DNA from: Rapana venosa
Taxonomy: Eukaryota > Mollusca > Gastropoda > Neogastropoda > Muricidae
Assembly (NCBI GenBank): GCA_028751875.1
Contig: CM054165.1
Coordinates: 30,117,640 to 30,181,639 of the forward strand
DNA: 64,000 nt
Direction: 5' to 3'
Below are positions 58,331-64,000 of the stretch, one piece after another; the stretch's first letter is position 1, and every line of letters begins with the position of its first letter. The notes below the pieces were generated by a model. It saw only the letters and a program-made list of their open reading frames with translations, did not search any database and was not told the DNA's origin. Made by a program: the position numbers and the translations under genes.

Positions 58331-58880
58331 TGACCAGGGGATCCAAGCCAGAAGTAGTATGCAGGACTGCACAGACAAAACAGCTTTGTCAAAATAAAAA
58401 ACCATCTGGAGAGACAAGAATAACTCACTTATCTCCAAGATCAGACTAATGCGCTCCTTGTTATATCCATATTTCTGTATGCCCGTGAATCTGGACCCTG
58501 ACTGCAGATTTGGAGAGAAGAGTACAGGCAGTGGAGATAGATGCTTTCGGAGACTCCCCTTGGCATCTCCTACAAAGACCACATAAGCAACGAAAGCGTG
58601 CATAACAGAATCCAGCAAACCATTTTGGACCCCATGAGAACCTTCTAACGATCGTGAAAAAAGCGGGAAACTTAAGTGGTATGGGCCCTGTCACAAGATC
58701 CCAAGGAATTACAAAGACAGTTTTGCAAGGCAAATGTCCAAGGAGGAAGAAGAAAAGGCAGACCAAGGAAGAGCTGGGAGGGTAACATCAGTGAATGGAC
58801 AGGCCCAGAACTCAACAAAACCCTGAGAAAGGCAGAACCGAGAGAGGAAAAGGGGGGAACTGGTTGCTGAGTTTTTGAGG
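58331..58880 (+). pseudogene. RTE C-terminal region
   Basis: Ends with a basic 'GGRRKGRPRKSWEGNISEWTG' block (about 58740-58803), similar in position and style to 20163-20260 in the older copy. Confidence 0.65.
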
Positions 58881-58949
58881 GTGCCCCCCAGGTCGTCAGA
58901 CTACGGGACTGATAGATAGAAAATAGATAGTAAGAAGAAGAGAGACCCC

Positions 58950-60100
58950 TAAATATCCTAAAGTTCCTTGCACCAACCCCTAACCCTTTTAATGATAAGT
59001 AATCCCTTTTTCTTTGACAAACATTACACGATGCACATGACAGACAACAACGAAATATAAAAAATGCGGCATAGGTAAATCAGCATTTACTGTGTTGAGC
59101 TCATTAAAGGTAAGCGCTCTGTTCCCGCAGCAGGTCGGGCATTGCTCTCTTGTAGGAATTGGAGCCCCTGATCAATACTTTGGGCTCTGTTTCAAAACAG
59201 CAGGGCCTTTCTTATCACATCATCTTTTCAAAAAGGGTTGTGCGAAAAATAAAAAAACATGTGTTGGTTGCCTTACTTACCCAAGCAAGTCTTTAGACTC
59301 ATTATTCAAAGCCAAAACAGATTCCACAATCAAAGGGGTTTAAAGGGTCTTAGGATAAACACGATGACACAAGCGTCCAAATTTTCGACCCCCCAAAACA
59401 AACAACAAAAGCTATGCCTGGGGACATTGACTCCAATAAAAAAGGAATATAAAAAAAAAGGGGTATCTGTTTGGGCCAAAGACAGTCTTAAAGGATCACT
59501 GGTACTCAATTAAGGGCAAGAATTACCGGGGGTAGATTCACGTTTCATACCGAGCAAAACAAAAAAACAAGAAGCTTTAAATTAAATTTAAATTAAATTT
59601 AATTTTTTTTTCACTATTGTTAGAGATTTTTTTTTGGGGCTCATATGGAAAGTTTTCAGACAATAGAGCAATTTTTACACCCCCAAAAAACGGGGTCAAA
59701 TCATTCAAGATGCAATCGCACAAATACCAGACAACCTAAACATAGTCCACCATAAAGGTGCGTTGGTTTGAAATTCTATACAACACAGCAAAAAAAAAGA
59801 CGAAAAATTTAACTGTTCAGTTCCAACAACACAACAAGCACTGAACTCCTTTGAAGAGCTCAACACAACATGGGCAGATGAATGATGCGAACTTCGAACC
59901 CCTGCAGAAACAGAAAGAAAAGGGGACAGGAGGGACAGTTGGAAAGGTTCTTCGCATAGAACAAAGAAAAACAAATTTTCCCCTTTGTTGGTAAAGTTAC
60001 ATTCCCTTGCCCCGATGTTGTAGCAAAACGGCTTTGCTGAACTTTCAGAACAAAGATATAAGTGTTTTATGTGGTGTGTGCGGCTAGGTTTTCATGTAAA
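58950..60100 (+). other. Polinton-like element 2, unresolved segment upstream of polymerase
   Basis: Counterpart of 35601-36830 (minus strand). 'CAGCATTTACTGTGTTGAGC' is at about 59081. No gene can be named. Confidence 0.4.
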
Positions 60101-62570
60101 AGAATGCGAGAGAGTTTCAAACTTCAAAACATCGTGACAAGCTTGACTTACCGGCTTGACTTCCTGTGGTGTTGGGAGCATTGCAAGTTGGGGGAACTAA
60201 ACCCACCCATCATGGAAGGGTGTACACCGGGGAAAGATGCACCCCTATGCCCACACGCATTCAGCAAGTCCCCACTGTGGGTTATCCCAAAAAAAACCAG
60301 TAGACTTATTTTTGAAAAAATCTTTATACACTTTTTAAACAATAGTAACTTATTGCACAGACAAAAAAACACAGCACAAACAAGGTTTGCAGACGACGGG
60401 TTCCTTTACCATTTTTTACAGGCACAAAAAAACACAGAAAAATTGGTAAGAGTGAGACCGAAAGCAATACTGAATTTTAAACCAAAGCCGGGAAGCAAGG
60501 GTTACCAAGAAATAAAAAAGCCAAAAATTTTCCAAAATTATTTTATGTATTTTGTCTATATGGCCATACCAAAGCCCAAAAGCAACCGGAACAAATCCCT
60601 AAAACATCTATCAAAATCTAGTTTTTTTTCTTTGCTTTGTTGTTTTGTTAATGGTGGGGGCACATCAGAGCCATTTTTGAAATCGGGGACCAGCCCGGGT
60701 AAGTTTTTTTTAAACAAAAGCAACATAAACCCAAATACCTAAAGCTAAACCTGCAGAGAAATTATGTCTATAAAAGCCAGAAAGTATGCTTCTTTTTGCC
60801 ACACATTGTGGATTTGGTTTTTTAACACCGCATCAGAAATCAACCCCAGTCAAGGTCTACCCTATGGTAAGTTTCTGGGAACTGAGGAACTCAACAAAAG
60901 AATTTCCAAAACAGGAAGACCATTTTTTCCCAAAATCTGGGGAGGCAAAAACCACCCCTAATTATGCAGGCAGTAACTGATGAGTTTGGCTAGATTGCCA
61001 GAAATCAGAAAATACCTGTTTTTTACACTAAATAGCACCTTTTTTGATTTTTTCCCAAAATTATGGGATTTGGTCCCTTTTTCATATGAGTTTTGTCATC
61101 AAAAAAATCTCGCACAAACTTGCAAAAAAAACCTATTTAGAGACAGGGACCCGGGGAAAGCTTATAAAAGCTGCCACCAAAAAAGCATTTCAGCAAACAC
61201 TAAGGAATCGGAAGGGCTTTCCTGTATGGATCAAAAAGCTGTCACAGGGGGTTTTACCTTTGATCGTATTTATTTAATTTTTTTTTATTTTTAAACTAAG
61301 AAAGACTCCCTGAAACCTTCGAAGACCCCACAAACACGCACCTTTTTTCTTTTTTTTTTAATTTTGGGGGTCAATTGTTTTTTCCTCAATGCCCAAAAGT
61401 GAGGATGGTTGCGTGGGTTCTCTGGCTGGCCAAAATTCTGTAACCAAAACAAAATTTGAAACTTATCCAAAAAGAAACTACCGCAGGACCAAAAAATCTT
61501 TTTGGAGGGGGAAAAGTTCGCAACAAAAGAACCCGGTTTTTAAGGCCTTTTGCGGGGTTTTAAACCTTACAAACCGATCCCATTGGATCTTTGAATAATT
61601 ATTTACCCCCATGAACACATGAGCGCACAATGACTCCCCAAATGATGCAGAAAGGTCAAAAATCTCCAAAAAAACCCCCAAAGCTTGTACCAAATTTTAA
61701 ATGACAAGAGCAAGTATGTTGTCACTACAGCCCTGCTACATTCCCTAAGGCATGGGTTTTAATTCTTACTGCTTCTCGTATCATTGTTTTGACCAAGAGA
61801 ATTCATGAAACCATACATCAAAAAGAACACTGTCTGGGGAAAAAAGGAAAACCGATCATCAAAAAAGGTTTTTCAACCATAAACAACAGTCTTTGGTAAA
61901 ACAATGGAGAACCCAAACCAAAAAAAAAAGATTTTAGATTAGTCACAAAAGAAAAGAAGCCATAAAGCAAACATAAAAACCCAAAGAAAATCAATACAGG
62001 CAATTCCATGACTTGTAGGCATCATGATGAAGAAGTTGCGGGTTTAAAACTAAAAAAAACCCATTTTCTTTGGGGTTTATGTGGGGCTGTCAAACTTTGT
62101 GCTGGAGTTCTTGTTGATTTTTAAAAGGCAAAAACCGTTTAAAGGGCTTGACACAGACACAACCTTTCATCCTAGCATACCCCAGAAGAATATACAAAGC
62201 CCTTGAAAGGGATGACCGGGGATAGAGTCGGACACACCAGTGTTACCAAAAGACAGTCCCTTGCATTCACAGTAAAAAAAAAATTATGGTAAGATGAAGG
62301 ATGGGAAAGAACGGCACTATATCAAAGAAAATGTTGGGCTGGGCCAAATGAAGGTTGCAAGCCAGACAGGTGCATAAAAAAGGCAAAAAAGGTGTTGGCA
62401 AAAGGGGGTCAAAACAAAATCAGCAGATAACTACAAAGAGGCTTTTTGAAGTGAGTATTCATCATGACAACCCCAAACTCGCTCAACCCCGCCCCCCAAT
62501 CAAAACAACGTGGTTAGAAAAAAAACATTGATTTTCGCAGGGTCAAAACGAGTATATTCTTTACCGAGCA
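60101..62570 (+). pseudogene. Polinton-type family-B DNA polymerase, copy 2, decayed
   Basis: 'GGAACTAAACCCACCCATC' (60191-60209) matches the reverse complement of about 35470-35490. The motif-B region is seen as a degraded 'NNS' block near 61880-61910, with 'ATGAAACCATACATCA' upstream at 61805, and the motif-C region near 62150. The C-terminal part (62340-62560) aligns with about 32770-32960. It is more damaged than copy 1. Confidence 0.6.
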
Positions 62571-63044
62571 CTCATACCACTTGGACCGGGGAACAAAAAT
62601 TAATTAAATTTAATTTTTTTTAACATTTTTATCGGTTAAAAATTTTGATTTAACTCACAATGGTTGTTTACTCTTTAAAAAAACTAGGGAGTGGTACAAA
62701 GCCCCCGTCTCTGCTTTTTCAGTCGACATTCAGAGACTTTTGGCCAGCAAGTAGAAATAAAATTGATCAGGCAGAAAAGAAGAGGTGCTAAATAAAAATT
62801 CTAGAGTTTGTTAGTATGATGAAGAGTGTCCCAACCCCCCTTTTAATTATCAAATATGTTCCCAAAATTGTAGTAACAAAAAAAAGTAAAATGGGGCCTA
62901 CAGTCACTTACTTTGAGAAAAAAGAGCCTCCTTACGAAGCGGGGGCAGTATTAGGGGGACTACTGCATTCCCCTCAACAAAAGTCTTGTGGGCAGGTTAA
63001 AGACAAAAATAAATAGGAGGACCCTTCCCCCAAATTTTTTTTAT

Positions 63045-63834
63045 TTTAAGTTCTATGCCCAATGGGGGTCTTTGCTGTTGTGACTGTCACTGGCTTCAGC
63101 TTTTCCCCCGGAGCATACAGATATTTCTTTCTTCCCGAAGGGTATTAGTGGTGCTTAGAAGGTGTTGTTTGGTTGTGCTCTGTATTTTTTTGCCTTTTAT
63201 CGTCACCAGGTTTTAACCCCGTGGCTTTAGTTTTCTCAGAGTCTTTTCTCTCAAAACTGCAGGCATTTTTTTCTTTTCCCCTCTGTATTTCGTGTGCCTG
63301 GGATCGATTCTGGGGTATGATAGCAAAGAGTCTTTCTGCTAAAAGCTTTTTAAAACTTTGAACCTGCTTGAATCTGTGGTTGCCGGGGTACCCCTTTTTA
63401 TTGCCTTTTCTCCATGCTTTTTTAACACTGATTAAATCTCCTTTAAACCTTTTCCATCATCACACGAATAAGTTGGGATATTTTAGGGGGCCCCACTATA
63501 GATTTCTTGAAACAACTGCATTTCGGGCACTCTTTTCAGTAAGGGCCTGCTCTTTTACCCGAAGCTAGTCCATACAGTAAGAGCAAATTATACCCCTTTC
63601 TTTGATTTTGATGGGGTAATATAAAAAGGGCTTTGGTGGTATCTTTGGCTTCATGTTTTAAAGGAGGGTCTATTAATGCGCCTTGGGGCAGGTAAAAATC
63701 GCCAATTTCTTGTTTTAGACACCACTTCTTTGCTACTTCCGAACTTAAATCCTGGCAATGCTCATTTGGTAATAGCCGTCTGTCCTTTCCGTACCCTTTT
63801 TGGTGTGAGTGATCTTTGAGGTTTGGCATCCATG
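63045..63834 (-). pseudogene. Polinton-type integrase, copy 2, decayed
   Basis: Counterpart of 31385-32275. The minus-strand start is near 63834 ('CATCCATG' on the plus strand). 'LSSEVAKKWCLKQEI' lies at about 63700-63750, and the C-terminal part runs down to about 63050. It is convergent with the polymerase, as in copy 1. The upstream 135 bp (63835-63969) also match the region before the copy-1 start ('TATTTCTTAGCACAG'). Confidence 0.65.
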
Positions 63835-64000
63835 TTCTAAAATAATAAATAAAAAAATTGCCTGTTGGTTTAAACCCAAACCCTGTGCTAAGAAATATAT
63901 ATTTTCAGCCCCCCACAAATAAAAGCAAAAACACCCGTTTTGGGTTTCAGTGGGGTTGATAATAAACACGAAGCTGTGGTTATTAAAAAGGAATATTTTT

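Larger units (their letters stand above)
55763..58940 (+). mobile_element. RTE-type LINE, near full length
   Basis: About 3.2 kb, the usual RTE size, inserted in Polinton-like element 2. 'AGAGACTCCC' at 55753-55762 and 'AGAGACCCC' at 58941-58949 are a candidate imperfect TSD. The 5' region carries the 'GGAGAGGGATGGGCTCCGCC' motif (55838-55857). The 3' end is a run of GATAGATA/AAGAAG. Endonuclease, RT and C-terminal region are all present but frameshifted. Confidence 0.75.
54300..64000. mobile_element. Polinton-like element 2 (inverted, decayed, runs off window)
   Basis: 54350-55752 matches the reverse complement of about 36840-38330. After the RTE insertion, 58941-62570 matches about 36830-32760, and 63045-63969 matches about 32230-31240, in each case reverse-complemented. 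Examples are 'CTCTTTGCTTTTTGT' (about 54625) and 'AATATCCTAAAGTTCC' (about 58951). It is therefore a second copy in opposite orientation to element 1, more decayed and homopolymer-rich. Confidence 0.7.

Overview
This is a window of invertebrate nuclear DNA, most likely from a gastropod or another mollusc. The evidence is one long exon for a GRL101/LGR-type receptor with LDL-A, C-type-lectin, LRR and 7TM domains, a pattern typical of molluscs; tRNA-headed SINEs with a 'GATAAACCGAGG' body motif of the kind I associate with gastropods; RTE, I-group and L2/CR1-type LINEs; Polinton/Maverick-type elements; and long GA/GT/CA microsatellites. The species assignment is inference. There are no bacterial features.

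Layout. 1-2.4 kb: microsatellites interleaved with diverged copies of a ~135-bp core. 2.7-7 kb: a decayed minus-strand LINE split by a 5'-truncated RTE insertion with an 11-bp target-site duplication (TSD). 7.3-8.5 kb: a ~180-bp imperfect tandem repeat and low-complexity DNA. 8.6-12.4 kb: the receptor exon, the only convincing host gene. 13.1-20.3 kb: a nested transposon stack, in which an RTE copy is interrupted by a SINE, a CTT-containing insert, a 496-bp element and an I-group LINE that is itself split by a SINE. 20.9-25.2 kb: an L2/CR1-type LINE carrying another SINE. 25.2-29.7 kb: non-coding DNA with a candidate terminal-inverted-repeat element, a 29-bp minisatellite, a foldback element and an 11-bp repeat.

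30.7-51.1 kb reads as one Polinton-like element about 15-16 kb long once insertions are removed: small genes, integrase (+), protein-primed-type DNA polymerase B (-), unidentified genes, capsid-like (+), packaging ATPase (+), a 379-codon membrane protein (+) and a 127-aa membrane protein (-). The replication, integrase, capsid-like and ATPase genes are broken by many frameshifts and stops; the last two genes are open. A second, inverted and decayed Polinton-like copy runs from about 54.3 kb to the window end, with a near-full-length RTE inserted in it. A minus-strand LINE (51.5-54.25 kb) separates the two.

Assembly caveats. A 4,339-bp block (23,147-27,485) recurs with no difference that I found by eye at 39,517-43,855, including its simple repeats. 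Two gaps are exactly 500 N. Several zones (4.3-8.4, 43.9-44.5, 47.2-48.9, 53.7-55.0, 59-63.9 kb) are rich in homopolymer runs, as if bases had been replaced by their neighbours. Some of the apparent pseudogene damage may therefore be consensus error.
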